Positions 36,864 to 46,089 of a stretch of 64,000 bases of DNA are shown in pieces. This stretch comes from Marinobacterium lutimaris. Lineage in GTDB: Bacteria; Pseudomonadota; Gammaproteobacteria; Pseudomonadales; Balneatricaceae. The number at the start of each line of letters is the position of its first letter. Position 1 is the first letter of the stretch. The notes under the pieces are model-generated. The model did no database searches. It saw nothing but the letters and a program-made list of their open reading frames with translations, and was not told the origin of the DNA. The DNA lies in contig NZ_FNVQ01000002.1 of NCBI RefSeq assembly GCF_900108065.1, forward strand, positions 805,883 through 869,882, given 5' to 3'. The position numbers and the translations under genes were made by a program.

Positions 36864-38018
36864 ATGGCTCCAACCGATTTCGACCGCCTGATCGACCGCC
36901 GCGATACGGCAAGCCAGAAGTGGGAAAAATACCGTGATCAGGAGATTCTGCCGATGTGGGTCGCGGATACGGATTTCATGGCGCCAGCGGCCGTGCTTGA
37001 GGCTCTGCATGAGCGCGTCGACCACGGCGTATTCGGCTACACCAATACGCCTGCTGTACTGAATGAGCAGGTGTGCGAGCGGCTGCAAAGGCTCTACAAC
37101 TGGTCGGTCAGTTCCGATGAACTGGTCTGGCTGCCGGGGCTGGTGTGCGGTCTGCATCTGGCCTGTCGCACAGCCGCAGGGCCAGGCGAAGCGGTCATGT
37201 CGCCGCAGCCGATCTACCCCCCGTTCATGTCGGCGCCAAGGCTTTCCGAGCGGGAGCTGATCACCCTGCCGATGACTCATGTCGAGGGCCGCATGCGCAT
37301 CGACTTCGATGCCCTGGAGCAGGCGATCACCGCGCAGACCCGGCTATTGCTGTTCTGCAACCCACATAATCCGGGCGGCACCGTTTACCGTCGCGAAGAG
37401 CTGGAGCAGCTGGCCGAGATTCTGATCCGCCATGATCTGCTGGTCTGCTCCGACGAGATCCACTGCGACCTGATCCTGGAGCCGGGCCTGACTCATATCC
37501 CATTGGCTTCGCTGAATGACGAGATCGCCGCGCGCACCATCACGCTGATGGCGCCCAGCAAAACCTACAACATCGCGGGGCTTGGCTGCTCCTTTGCGGT
37601 AATCCAGGAACCACAATTGCGTCGCCGCTTCCAACGCGCCCGTAAGGGCATAGTGCCCGACGTCAATCTGATGGGTTACACCGCTGCCCAGGCGGCCTAC
37701 GCCGATGGCGATGAGTGGAACCGCGCCCAGCTGGACTACCTGCGTGAGAACCGCGATTACCTGATTGAGCAGATCAACGCCCTGCCCGGCCTGAAGCTGA
37801 ACAATATAGAGGCGACCTACCTGGCCTGGATCGACGTTAGCGGTGCAAAACTGGAAAACCCGGCCTACTTCTTTGAGCAGGCCGGCGTCGGCATGTCGCC
37901 AGGACGGGACTTTGGTGACGACCGCTATATGCGCTTGAACTTTGGCTGCCCAAGGGCTCGACTCGAAGAAGCGGTGGAGCGGATCCGCCGCGCCTTGCTG
38001 AATTCCTTGCCGGCTTAA
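36864..38018 (+). CDS. MalY/PatB-family PLP-dependent C-S lyase or aminotransferase
   Basis: A 384-residue fold-type I PLP enzyme. It begins FDRLIDRRDTASQKWEKY and has PMWVADTDF, typical of MalY/PatB cystathionine beta-lyases. The PLP Lys lies in MAPSKTYNIAGLG near residue 234, and the phosphate-binding Arg is in the C-terminal half (MSPGRDFGDDRYMRLNFG). Likely releases thiol, ammonia and pyruvate from S-alkyl cysteines or cystathionine. AAGGGG lies upstream of the ATG. Confidence 0.88.
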   Translation: MAPTDFDRLIDRRDTASQKWEKYRDQEILPMWVADTDFMAPAAVLEALHERVDHGVFGYTNTPAVLNEQVCERLQRLYNWSVSSDELVWLPGLVCGLHLACRTAAGPGEAVMSPQPIYPPFMSAPRLSERELITLPMTHVEGRMRIDFDALEQAITAQTRLLLFCNPHNPGGTVYRREELEQLAEILIRHDLLVCSDEIHCDLILEPGLTHIPLASLNDEIAARTITLMAPSKTYNIAGLGCSFAVIQEPQLRRRFQRARKGIVPDVNLMGYTAAQAAYADGDEWNRAQLDYLRENRDYLIEQINALPGLKLNNIEATYLAWIDVSGAKLENPAYFFEQAGVGMSPGRDFGDDRYMRLNFGCPRARLEEAVERIRRALLNSLPA

Positions 38019-38064
38019 GCGTTAAGGCTTTTCAGTGTTAAAGCCTTGAGCGCGACCTGAGCCT

Positions 38065-39036
38065 TCAGGCGCGCTCAAAGCTGAACGGAATTACCTCGTC
38101 GATGCGCGCAGCATTCAGCGCCAGCATCGCCAGGCGATCAAACCCCAGCGCCACTCCGGCACAGTCCGGCATCCCCGCTTCCAGCGCGCTGACCAGGCGA
38201 TGTTCCAGAGGACGCTCCGGCAACCCGAGCGCATTGCGTTTCTGCTGATCCAGTTCCAGTCGACGCGCCTGTTCCGGTGCATCGGTCAGTTCCTGGTAGC
38301 CGTTCGCCAGCTCGATTCCGCGGACGAAAAGCTCAAACCGGGTCGCCACCGGCGTGCCGGTTTCATCCTCGACCACCTGCGCCAGCGCCGCCTGGGTCGC
38401 CGGGAAACTGTGCACAAATACCGGCGCCTGCAGACGCGGCTCGATCACTTCGGACATCAGCAGGTTAAGCCAGGTATCCCGATCGTCATCTTCAAACGGC
38501 GCATCCACATGCTGACGGCAAAGCGCAGCCAGCTCGTCCACTGTTGCTACATGAGTATCCACGCCAAGCTCACGCAGGAACAGGTCGCGATAACCGATCC
38601 GCTCTGCCGCAAAACCCGGTATCGCCTCGGTCACCAACGCTTCGACCTCGTCCATCAGCGCCTGTGCATTCCAGCCCGGCCGGTACCACTCCAGCATGGT
38701 GAATTCCGGGTTATGGCGGCTGCCGCTCTCACCGTTACGGAACACCTTGCCAAGCTGATAGATTGCGCCAGCGCCTGCCGACAGCAAACGCTTCATGGCA
38801 TATTCGGGAGAGGTCTGCAGGTAAAGAGACACACCTTCCTGACCCGGCGCGGGCCGGTAGGTGGCTTCGATGGAATCGATAAAGGGATCACTGACGGCGC
38901 AATGTGAAAGCAACTGGGTATCTACTTCCATGACATCGCGCTGGTAGAAAAACTCACGCACAAGGCGTAGCAGTTGGGCACGCGCCCGAAGACGCTCGAT
39001 TGACGCACCGGGGCGCCAGTCTTCAATAGCAATCAT
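38065..39036 (-). CDS. epmA: EF-P lysine lysyltransferase EpmA
   Basis: A LysRS-like enzyme without an anticodon domain that attaches (R)-beta-lysine to Lys34 of EF-P. The 323-residue protein has class II synthetase motif 2 FRNGESGSRHNPEFTMLEWYR near residues 98-118 (in parts FRNGESGSRHN and EFTMLEWY) and motif 3 ALGFDRLAML near 300. The start at 39036 is supported by homology of the N-terminus, but there is no Shine-Dalgarno sequence; the ATG overlaps the stop of a nine-codon upstream ORF. A c-di-GMP-I-like riboswitch lies in the leader. Confidence 0.95.
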   Translation of the reverse strand: MIAIEDWRPGASIERLRARAQLLRLVREFFYQRDVMEVDTQLLSHCAVSDPFIDSIEATYRPAPGQEGVSLYLQTSPEYAMKRLLSAGAGAIYQLGKVFRNGESGSRHNPEFTMLEWYRPGWNAQALMDEVEALVTEAIPGFAAERIGYRDLFLRELGVDTHVATVDELAALCRQHVDAPFEDDDRDTWLNLLMSEVIEPRLQAPVFVHSFPATQAALAQVVEDETGTPVATRFELFVRGIELANGYQELTDAPEQARRLELDQQKRNALGLPERPLEHRLVSALEAGMPDCAGVALGFDRLAMLALNAARIDEVIPFSFERA

Positions 39037-39062
39037 TGAGGAACTAACATTTGGAAACCCAT
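39033..39062 (-). CDS. Nine-codon upstream ORF in the epmA leader (putative)
   Basis: Begins at ATG 39062 and encodes MGFQMLVPQ, with its TGA stop overlapping the epmA ATG (ATGA at 39036-39033). Neither it nor epmA has a clear ribosome binding site, so re-initiation coupling is possible. Its start region (ATGGG) can pair with CCCAT at 39082-39086 in the leader, which could hide it. Expression is unproven. Confidence 0.35.
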   Translation of the reverse strand: MGFQMLVPQ

Positions 39063-39088
39063 AGAAGAAGAGCAGAGTGCGATGGGGT

Positions 39089-39180
39089 GAATCTCTCTTT
39101 CGGTAGCCCGGCGGTCTAATCCGATTAAACCCGTGGCTTTGCGCGCCCGGTAAACCGGGTTTGCCTTTTCGAGAGAGACT
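39089..39180 (-). promoter_or_regulatory. Cyclic di-GMP-I (GEMM-I) riboswitch aptamer upstream of epmA
   Basis: Read on the minus strand: a P1 arm TCTCTCT (about 39178-39172), then AAGGCAAACC (39167-39158), the hairpin CCGG-TTTA-CCGG, then CGCAAAGCCACGGG, a hairpin GGTTTAA...TTAGACC, then GCCGGGCTACCG (about 39113-39102) and the closing P1 arm AGAGAGA (about 39098-39092). The segments GGCAAACC, CGCAAAGCC, ACGGG and GCCGGG-TACCG, in this order and spacing, are the conserved core of GEMM-I aptamers. The GNRA tetraloop of the first hairpin is replaced by TTTA and the GGGACGC segment reads GGCGCGC. G is kept at the G20-equivalent position, favouring c-di-GMP over cGAMP. It ends about 53 nt before the epmA ATG. 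Confidence 0.82.
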
Positions 39181-39355
39181 CGTTCGCTGGAATGCGGAAA
39201 CGATATTTGGGTGACGGGCAGGTTGGGCGACCTGTTCCGTCTATCGATATCCGTAAAGACATGCTAGCAACAAAAAATCGCCGATGCCATCCCCTGCGGA
39301 ACGATTAATCTCTATTCAGCCAGAATCCAGCGCCTCAAGGCTTCTGGATCTAACG

Positions 39356-39378
39356 CCGGCCCCGCTACACGGGGCCGG
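39356..39378. terminator. Hairpin downstream of efp
   Basis: Perfect 8-bp stem CCGGCCCC (39356-39363) and GGGGCCGG (39371-39378), loop of 7, ten bases after the efp stop. No T-tract, so some readthrough from efp into the epmA leader is possible. Confidence 0.6.
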
Positions 39379-39387
39379 TGAGGTCGA

Positions 39388-39951
39388 TCAGGCGCGGCTG
39401 ACGTATTCGCCGGTACGGGTATCGATCTTGAGGGTTTCACCCCGTTCGATGAACAGCGGTACACGCACCATGGCGCCGGTGCTCAGGGTTGCAGGCTTGG
39501 AACCGCCCTGAGCAGTATCACCCTTGAGACCCGGATCGGTTTCAACCACTTCCAGCTCAACGAAGTTCGGCGGAGTCACGGCGATAGGGTTGTCGTTCCA
39601 CAGGGTGACCATGCACTTGTCAGTCTCTTTCAGCCACTTGCCGGCATCGCCAACAGCGTTGGCATCGGCAGCGAACTGTTCGAAGCTGCTCGGCTCCATG
39701 AAGTGCCACATTTCACCGTCGCTGTAGAGGTATTCCATGTCACGATCCATGACATCGGCGCTTTCGACAGATTCGTTGGACTTGAAGGTACGTTCCCAGA
39801 TACGGCCGGTCAGCAGGTTACGCAGGCGCACACGGGTGAATGCCTGACCCTTGCCCGGTTTAACGAAATCAACATCGACCATGGAGCAAGGATCGCCTTC
39901 GATCATCACCTTGAGGCCGTTTTTGAACTGGTTGCTGGAATAAGTTGCCAT
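39388..39951 (-). CDS. efp: Translation elongation factor P
   Basis: Relieves ribosome stalling at polyproline motifs. The 187-residue three-domain protein has the modified loop FVKPGKGQA with Lys34 at the tip, the lysine that EpmA/EpmB beta-lysylate. The C-terminal signature [13 protein letters not shown] is present. epmA lies downstream on the same strand and epmB diverges upstream, so the whole modification pathway is local. Confidence 0.97.
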   Translation of the reverse strand: MATYSSNQFKNGLKVMIEGDPCSMVDVDFVKPGKGQAFTRVRLRNLLTGRIWERTFKSNESVESADVMDRDMEYLYSDGEMWHFMEPSSFEQFAADANAVGDAGKWLKETDKCMVTLWNDNPIAVTPPNFVELEVVETDPGLKGDTAQGGSKPATLSTGAMVRVPLFIERGETLKIDTRTGEYVSRA

Positions 39952-40179
39952 TGGATGGGTCCGCTTTATGTAAGGAAGCCCCGAACGCTCAAAACGCCCC
40001 AGACTTGAAAACTTGCAAACACGCCGGAAAAGCCGGCATAAAAAGTGCGCTAAAGTTTACAGGGGAGGCTCACGGCAAGTCCACTGGCAAGCTTTGATAG
40101 CCTGTGCACTGCTTGATACCGGGATGCCAACTTGGGCAGAATGCCGCTCTGACATCCATCCCCGTTGAAGAACCGATAC
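39952..40179. other. Divergent efp/epmB intergenic region
   Basis: 228 bp. Contains a small hairpin GCCGG-AAAAG-CCGGC at 40023-40037 in the efp leader, and AT-rich sequence around 40038-40060 where an efp promoter may lie (TTGCCG and TAAACT on the minus strand, spacing not ideal). I see no strong consensus promoter for epmB. Confidence 0.4.
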
Positions 40180-41181
40180 ATGACCTCATGCTGGCCCGCC
40201 GCCGATGCCTGGCAACAGTCGTTGCGCAACGTCATTACCGACCCCAATGAACTGCTGGCAAAACTGGCGCTCCCCGTGCACCTCGGCGACACCTCAGCCC
40301 AGGCGCAATTTTCGCTGCGCGTACCCAGAGAATTGGTGGCCCGCATCCACCCCGGGGATGCCCAAGACCCCATTCTGCTGCAGGTGCTGCCACAGCAGCG
40401 TGAAATGACACCGGTAACAGGATTCAGCGCCGACCCGCTGGCGGAGATGGGGTCCAACCCGGTTCCTGGCGTTGTCCATAAGTATCGCGACCGGGTGCTG
40501 CTGATCGGCAGCGGCGGCTGCGCCATCAACTGCCGCTACTGCTTCCGCCGTCACTTTCCCTACCAGGACAACCAACTCAGCGGCGAGCAGTGGCAGCAAG
40601 CACTTGACTACATTGACACTCACCCTGAGCTGGAAGAAGCAATCCTCTCCGGCGGCGATCCGCTGGTGACACCGGACAGCCGCCTGCAGCGCATGATCGC
40701 GGATCTGGCCCAGCGTCCACAGCTGAAGCGACTGCGGGTGCATACGCGCCTGCCGATCGTGATTCCCGACCGGGTGACCGAAGGGCTGGTCAAGGCAATG
40801 ACCGCTACCCGCTTGAAGCCGGTACTGGTGCTGCACTGCAACCACCCTCAGGAAGTCGATGCCAGCGTCCGCGACGCGATTTCGCGACTTATTCAGGCTG
40901 GCATCACCGTACTGAACCAGGCGGTTCTACTGCGAGGAATCAACGAAACTGTCGAAACGCAAAAAGCGCTGAGCGAAACCCTTTTCGACTGCGGAGTGCT
41001 ACCCTACTATCTGTTTGTACTCGACCCGGTGGCAGGCGCTGCGCATTTCGATGTAAGCGATGCTGAAGCGAAGCAACTGCTGGCGGAACTTCAGGCGTGC
41101 CTGCCCGGTTATCTGGTGCCACGATTAGCCCGTGAGATTCCCGGAAAACCGTCAAAAACATTATTAATGCCAGGCCGTTGA
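40180..41181 (+). CDS. epmB: EF-P beta-lysylation protein EpmB (lysine 2,3-aminomutase)
   Basis: Radical SAM, PLP-dependent mutase that makes (R)-beta-lysine for EpmA. The 333-residue product has the CxxxCxxC cluster motif at Cys114, Cys118 and Cys121 (GGCAINCRYCFRRHFPY), and SGGDPLVTPD (SAM-binding GGD). The frame extends to a TTG at 40165, but the ATG at 40180 matches the family N-terminus (WQQSLRNVITDPNELL). Confidence 0.95.
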   Translation: MTSCWPAADAWQQSLRNVITDPNELLAKLALPVHLGDTSAQAQFSLRVPRELVARIHPGDAQDPILLQVLPQQREMTPVTGFSADPLAEMGSNPVPGVVHKYRDRVLLIGSGGCAINCRYCFRRHFPYQDNQLSGEQWQQALDYIDTHPELEEAILSGGDPLVTPDSRLQRMIADLAQRPQLKRLRVHTRLPIVIPDRVTEGLVKAMTATRLKPVLVLHCNHPQEVDASVRDAISRLIQAGITVLNQAVLLRGINETVETQKALSETLFDCGVLPYYLFVLDPVAGAAHFDVSDAEAKQLLAELQACLPGYLVPRLAREIPGKPSKTLLMPGR

Positions 41182-41312
41182 GCACTTATTATTAAACGGA
41201 TGTTTGCAGCCGCCCCTGAAGTTTTATACAACACGCATATGGATATGCATCCGCCCAGAAAAGCTGTCCTCTGGGCACGACACTAAATACCCAAAAGGCC
41301 CGGAGCCCGTTA

Positions 41313-41864
41313 ATGAAACCTCAGAATAACTCCCGCCGGAGCACCGTTCGCTTTGCCATTCCTGTTGTCGGCGCCATGTTACTGGCCGCCTGTGCCGAAA
41401 AGCCTCAACCGGTCGTGCAACAGCCGCCGCCAAAAATCGTAGAGCCGCTGCCCGTTCTGGTAATCAATGGTATGCATCCGGGAACACCGGAAAAAAACAA
41501 GATCGTCGCCGCCCATATCGACTTCAGTAACGGCACAAAAAACACGCTTGAATATGTGATGTTTAAAACCACCGCTTATACCCACGGTGGCGAAGTGGTG
41601 AAATCGAAGAAAAGCGGCCGCGATCACGCCTGGCTGCGTGTCGCTGGGCCGTTTTCTCCGGGTGAAGGCAGCGGCGACAAGCGCTGGGACAAGGTGTGGC
41701 AGAACGATAAAATCGCCTGCTTCCGCATCGACGGTGCCGAAGTCATCGATATCCAGGGTGTTGTAGAGTATTACAAGGCCGACCAGATCCAGCTGTCACC
41801 GGCGGTTGCGGCTCTGGGCCTATGTGGCGGCGCCGTCGGCCAGAATAACCTGGCCGCGCAGTAA
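41313..41864 (+). CDS. Lipoprotein of unknown function
   Basis: A 183-residue protein with a basic N-terminus, hydrophobic core and lipobox LLAAC near residue 27, then a Pro/Gln-rich linker (QPVVQQPPPK). The mature domain has beta-rich segments (KIVAAHIDFSNGTKNTLEYV) and no motif that I recognise. Stand-alone and convergent with the DUF1820 gene. It resembles no enzyme. Confidence 0.7.
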   Translation: MKPQNNSRRSTVRFAIPVVGAMLLAACAEKPQPVVQQPPPKIVEPLPVLVINGMHPGTPEKNKIVAAHIDFSNGTKNTLEYVMFKTTAYTHGGEVVKSKKSGRDHAWLRVAGPFSPGEGSGDKRWDKVWQNDKIACFRIDGAEVIDIQGVVEYYKADQIQLSPAVAALGLCGGAVGQNNLAAQ

Positions 41865-41869
41865 ACCGT

Positions 41870-42190
41870 TTATTGGCGCTTGGGCGGGATGGTCGGAAAG
41901 GCCGTCACCGTCCCCTTGGCATCGCTGATCTTGGCGGTGCCTTCCTGACGCACCTCGTCGATGCGAATGATCGCCTGCATCGGCACCAGTGAACGCTTCA
42001 CATCGGCAAACTGCTGCTTCAGTTTCTCTTCACCCGGGTCGACCAGCAGTTCGGAACGGGAACCGAAGATAAATCCCTCCAGCTCGACAAATCCCCACAT
42101 ATCGCTCGGATAAACATGCCGTACGTAAAGCTCGTAAACCTTGTCCTGGTTCAGAAAGGCAACACGGTAAATAGGGTCTTCACTGGCCAT
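41870..42190 (-). CDS. DUF1820 family protein
   Basis: A 106-residue protein matching the DUF1820 pattern: YRVAFLNQDKVYELYVRHV near the N-terminus, GFVELEGFIFG, and PMQAIIRIDEV. The family is small and uncharacterised, and is commonly next to miaB in Pseudomonas-like genomes, as here (divergent, 173 bp). Confidence 0.82.
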   Translation of the reverse strand: MASEDPIYRVAFLNQDKVYELYVRHVYPSDMWGFVELEGFIFGSRSELLVDPGEEKLKQQFADVKRSLVPMQAIIRIDEVRQEGTAKISDAKGTVTAFPTIPPKRQ

Positions 42191-42313
42191 GGCCTGAAGT
42201 GTCTCCTGCGTAATTAAAATCCTGCCTCGAATATAGGGTCATAGCGACCGAAAACAAGGCTCACCCGGGGCGTTTCCACTGTTCAATTTCTGGTCTGCGG
42301 CTATGCTCTCACG

Positions 42314-42319
42314 TATAAT
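42314..42319 (+). promoter_or_regulatory. -10 element of miaB
   Basis: A perfect TATAAT 44 bp before the miaB ATG; the -35 region is poor (TGGTCT at 17-bp spacing). Confidence 0.5.
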
Positions 42320-42363
42320 GTGCGGTCCTTAATTCTATACCCTCCCGAAGTAACAGGTGATTC

Positions 42364-43707
42364 ATGGCGAAAAAGCTGTTTATCAAGACACATGGCTGTC
42401 AGATGAACGAATACGACTCGGCCCGCATGGCGGATCTTCTCGGCGAGAGCCATGCGCTCGAACTGACCGATGATCAGGACGCTGCCGACGTACTGCTGCT
42501 GAACACCTGTTCCATCCGGGAAAAGGCTCAGGAGAAGGTGTTCCATCAGCTGGGCCGCTGGCGCAAGCTGAAAGAGCAGCGCCCTGACCTGGTGATCGGT
42601 GTCGGTGGTTGTGTCGCTTCCCAGGAAGGCTCCGCCATCCTCGACCGCGCGCCTTACGTGGATATGATTTTCGGCCCGCAGACCCTGCACCGCCTGCCGG
42701 ATATGATCAACGAACGCCAGAACGGCGGTTCTGTCGGCATCGTCGATGTCAGCTTCCCGGAGATCGAAAAATTCGACCACCTGCCCGCCCCGAAGGTGGA
42801 AGGCGCCGAGGCGTTCGTCTCCGTCATGGAAGGCTGCAGCAAGTACTGCACATTCTGCGTCGTGCCTTACACACGTGGTGAAGAGGTGAGCCGCCCGCTG
42901 GATGACGTAATCGCCGAGTGCGTCGAACTGGCCGAACAGGGTGTCCGTGAGGTCAACCTGCTGGGCCAGAACGTCAACGCTTACCGCGGCGCCACCTCCG
43001 ATGGCGATGTGGCAGACCTGGCGGAGCTGATCCGCACCGTCGCCAGCATCGACGGCATCGACCGTATCCGTTTCACCACCAGCCACCCGGTGGAGTTCAG
43101 CGACTCGCTGATCGAGGTATACGGCGAAGTCCCCGAACTGGTCAGCCACCTGCACCTGCCGGTACAGAGCGGTTCTGACCAGGTACTGATGGCGATGAAG
43201 CGTGGCCATACCGCACTGGAGTACAAATCGAAGCTGCGTCGTATCAAGAAACTGCGCCCGGATATCAGCTTCTCCTCCGACTTCATCATCGGCTTCCCCG
43301 GCGAGACCGACCGTGACTTCGAGCAGACCATGAACCTGATCGCCGACGTGGGCTTCGACGCCTCGTTCAGCTTTATCTACAGTCGCCGTCCGGGCACGCC
43401 GGCCGCGGATCTGCCGGATGATGTCTCCGAAGAGACCAAGAAGGCACGCCTGAAGATTCTGCAGGACCGCATCACCGCCCAGGCGATGCAGATCAGCCGC
43501 CGCATGGTCGATTCGACCCAGCGCATCCTGGTCAACGGCTACTCGAAGAAGGATCCGGGCCAGCTGTCCGGACGCACCGAAAACAACCGCGTGGTCAACT
43601 TCCGCTGCGACAACCCGGACCTGATCGGCCACTTTGCCGACGTGAAGATCGTCCAGGCCTATGCCAATTCCCTGCTGGGTGAACTGGTATCTTCAGAGCT
43701 CGATTGA
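42364..43707 (+). CDS. miaB: tRNA-2-methylthio-N6-isopentenyladenosine37 methylthiotransferase
   Basis: Radical SAM enzyme with two 4Fe-4S clusters that methylthiolates i6A37. The N-terminal cluster Cys lie in THGCQMNE (12), LNTCSIRE (about 50) and VGGCVASQ (about 84). The radical SAM Cys are 158, 162 and 165 in [16 protein letters not shown], and a TRAM domain ends the 447-residue protein. First gene of miaB-ybeZ-ybeY-corC-lnt. Confidence 0.97.
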   Translation: MAKKLFIKTHGCQMNEYDSARMADLLGESHALELTDDQDAADVLLLNTCSIREKAQEKVFHQLGRWRKLKEQRPDLVIGVGGCVASQEGSAILDRAPYVDMIFGPQTLHRLPDMINERQNGGSVGIVDVSFPEIEKFDHLPAPKVEGAEAFVSVMEGCSKYCTFCVVPYTRGEEVSRPLDDVIAECVELAEQGVREVNLLGQNVNAYRGATSDGDVADLAELIRTVASIDGIDRIRFTTSHPVEFSDSLIEVYGEVPELVSHLHLPVQSGSDQVLMAMKRGHTALEYKSKLRRIKKLRPDISFSSDFIIGFPGETDRDFEQTMNLIADVGFDASFSFIYSRRPGTPAADLPDDVSEETKKARLKILQDRITAQAMQISRRMVDSTQRILVNGYSKKDPGQLSGRTENNRVVNFRCDNPDLIGHFADVKIVQAYANSLLGELVSSELD

Positions 43708-43756
43708 GCCCAGAAGCACACCAAGCACACAAACAGATTACGACTGATAGCGACTT

Positions 43757-44767
43757 ATGACTGATAGCGACGACGCACCGGCCCTTCCCTCCATGAAGCT
43801 ACACCTGGAGCCGGAAAACCCGGAAGCCCTGGCCAATCTCTGCGGCCAGTTCGACGAGCACCTGAAACTGATTGAACAGCGCCTGGGTGTTGAGATCCGC
43901 AACCGCGGCAGTGCTTTCCAACTGCTCGGCGATCTCGAACTGATCCGCGCCGTTAGCGACATTCTGCAGCAGCTCTACGCCGACGCCGTCAAAGGCGAGA
44001 CGATCACGCCAGAGCGCGTGCATCTGAACCTGCAGCAAGCGGGTATCGAGCAGCTGCAGAGCGAACTGCTGAGAGAGGACAAAGAGGTCAGCATCCGTAC
44101 CCGCAAGATGCTGATCCGCCCTCGTGGTGAAAACCAGCAGAAATACGTGCGCTCCATCCATCAGCACGATGTGAACTTCGGTATCGGCCCCGCCGGTACC
44201 GGCAAGACCTACCTGGCCGTAGCCTGCGCCGTGGAAGCGCTGGAGCGTGAAGAGGTCAGCCGCATCCTGCTGGTACGTCCGGCGGTGGAAGCTGGCGAGA
44301 AACTGGGCTTCCTGCCCGGTGACCTGGCACAGAAGGTAGACCCTTACCTGCGCCCGCTGTACGACGCACTCTACGAGATGATCGGCTTTGAGAAGGTCGC
44401 CAAGCTGATCGAGAAGAACGTGATTGAGGTCGCTCCCCTGGCCTACATGCGCGGGCGCACCCTGAACGGCTCCTTCGTGATTCTGGATGAAAGCCAGAAC
44501 ACCACCCGAGAGCAGATGAAGATGTTCCTGACCCGTATCGGTTTTGGCTCCACTGCCGTCATTACCGGCGATGTCACCCAGGTTGACCTGCCCAAGGGCA
44601 CCCGGTCCGGTCTGCTGCACGCCATGGAGGTGCTCAAGGGCGTCAAGGGGATCGGCTTTACCCACTTCACCGCCCGCGACGTAGTGCGCCACCCGCTGGT
44701 TCAGCATATCGTGCAGGCCTATGAAAGCTTCGAGAAGCGGGAAAATGCCCGTAAGGACGAGCACTGA
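43757..44767 (+). CDS. ybeZ: PhoH-like ATPase YbeZ
   Basis: A 336-residue P-loop protein with Walker [13 protein letters not shown] near residues 144-155 and Walker [12 protein letters not shown] near 240. An N-terminal KH-like region precedes it. YbeZ works with the RNase YbeY in rRNA maturation. Its stop overlaps the ybeY ATG by one base. Confidence 0.95.
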   Translation: MTDSDDAPALPSMKLHLEPENPEALANLCGQFDEHLKLIEQRLGVEIRNRGSAFQLLGDLELIRAVSDILQQLYADAVKGETITPERVHLNLQQAGIEQLQSELLREDKEVSIRTRKMLIRPRGENQQKYVRSIHQHDVNFGIGPAGTGKTYLAVACAVEALEREEVSRILLVRPAVEAGEKLGFLPGDLAQKVDPYLRPLYDALYEMIGFEKVAKLIEKNVIEVAPLAYMRGRTLNGSFVILDESQNTTREQMKMFLTRIGFGSTAVITGDVTQVDLPKGTRSGLLHAMEVLKGVKGIGFTHFTARDVVRHPLVQHIVQAYESFEKRENARKDEH

Positions 44768-45225
44768 TGAACTACAGCGTCGACCTGCAGATCGATGTGG
44801 ATAACGCCGACCTGCCATCCGCAGAAAGCATCGAGCGCTGGGTCACTACAGCGCTGGAAGGACGCAGGGATCGTGGCGAAATCTGCATCCGTATCGTCAC
44901 CCCTGAAGAGAGCCAGACGCTGAACCGCGAATACCGCGGCAAGGACAAGCCAACCAACGTGCTCTCTTTCCCGTTCGAGGTTCCGCCCGGCATTCCCATG
45001 GATCTGCTGGGCGATCTGGCGATCTGTGCCGAGGTGGTCGCAGAGGAAGCTGTGGAGCAGGAAAAATCGCTCGAAGATCATTGGGCGCATATGGTGATTC
45101 ACGGCACCTTGCATCTGCTCGGTTTCGATCATATAAATGACGACGAAGCCGAAGAGATGGAAGCGCTGGAACGCGATCTGCTCGCCCGGCTTGGCATCAG
45201 CGACCCTTATGCCGAACCTAATTGA
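44767..45225 (+). CDS. ybeY: Endoribonuclease YbeY (rRNA maturation factor)
   Basis: A 152-residue zinc-dependent RNase for 16S rRNA 3'-end processing and ribosome quality control. The metal motif [11 protein letters not shown] carries three His near residues 116-126; [16 protein letters not shown] is the second family motif. One-base overlap with ybeZ (ATG within TGATG). Confidence 0.97.
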   Translation: MNYSVDLQIDVDNADLPSAESIERWVTTALEGRRDRGEICIRIVTPEESQTLNREYRGKDKPTNVLSFPFEVPPGIPMDLLGDLAICAEVVAEEAVEQEKSLEDHWAHMVIHGTLHLLGFDHINDDEAEEMEALERDLLARLGISDPYAEPN

Positions 45226-45244
45226 ACGTCCCTAGAGGAACAAA

Positions 45245-46087
45245 ATGAGCGAAGATCGATCGGGAAGCTCGTCAAAAAGCTGGTTGGAAAAGCTGACCAA
45301 CGCTTTTTCTGACGAACCCCGGACCCGGGCTGATGTCCTGGAAGTGCTTTATGAAGCCGGCGAAGAGGGCATCCTCGACCAAGATGCGGTGAGCATCGTT
45401 GAAGGTGCCATGCAGGTATCCGACATGCAGGTGCGCGATGTGATGATCCCGCGCTCACAGATGTCGGTGGTGCACATCGACCAGTCCCCCCGCGATTTCA
45501 TGCCCCTGATCATCTCCAGCGCTCATTCCCGCTTCCCTGTCTGCGGCGAGAACCCTGACGAGATTGTTGGCGTTCTGCTGGCCAAGGACCTGCTGCCCTA
45601 CCTGCTCGAAGGACGCCTCGACGAGTTCGACCTGAGCACCTGCATCCGTAAAGCCACCATGATCCCCGAGAGCAAGCGCCTTAACGTGCTGCTGAAGGAG
45701 TTCCGCGGCACCCGTAACCATATGGCGGTCGTGGTCGACGAGTACGGCGGTATCGCCGGCCTGATCACCATCGAAGATGTGCTTGAGCAGATCGTCGGCG
45801 AGATCGAGGATGAACACGACGCCGATGATGACGAGGGCAACATCAAGGCGTTTGACGATGACGGCTATATCGTCAAGGCTCTGACCCCGATCGAGGATTT
45901 TAACGAATACTTCGATGTGGGCTTCCCCGATAACGAGTTCGATACCATCGGCGGTATCGTGACCCAGCACTTCGGCCACCTGCCGGACAAGGATGAGTGT
46001 GTTGAGTTTGACGGCTTCAGCTTCAAGGTGCTGAGTTCCGACAACCGCCGCATCCGTCTGCTGCAGGTCAACCGCAACAAAGACTGA
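45245..46087 (+). CDS. corC: CorC/YbeX-type CBS-domain protein
   Basis: A 280-residue cytosolic protein with two CBS domains (about residues 65-190; RDVMIPRSQMSVV and TIEDVLEQIVGEIEDEHD) and a C-terminal CorC_HlyC domain. Linked to Mg2+/Co2+ resistance and ribosome biogenesis in E. coli. Two bases before lnt. Confidence 0.94.
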   Translation: MSEDRSGSSSKSWLEKLTNAFSDEPRTRADVLEVLYEAGEEGILDQDAVSIVEGAMQVSDMQVRDVMIPRSQMSVVHIDQSPRDFMPLIISSAHSRFPVCGENPDEIVGVLLAKDLLPYLLEGRLDEFDLSTCIRKATMIPESKRLNVLLKEFRGTRNHMAVVVDEYGGIAGLITIEDVLEQIVGEIEDEHDADDDEGNIKAFDDDGYIVKALTPIEDFNEYFDVGFPDNEFDTIGGIVTQHFGHLPDKDECVEFDGFSFKVLSSDNRRIRLLQVNRNKD

Positions 46088-46089
46088 GT

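Noticed and set aside
42301..43632. 443-codon open frame on the minus strand opposite miaB
   Set aside because: Shadow of miaB; the miaB frame has all cluster cysteines and the antisense product has no family features.
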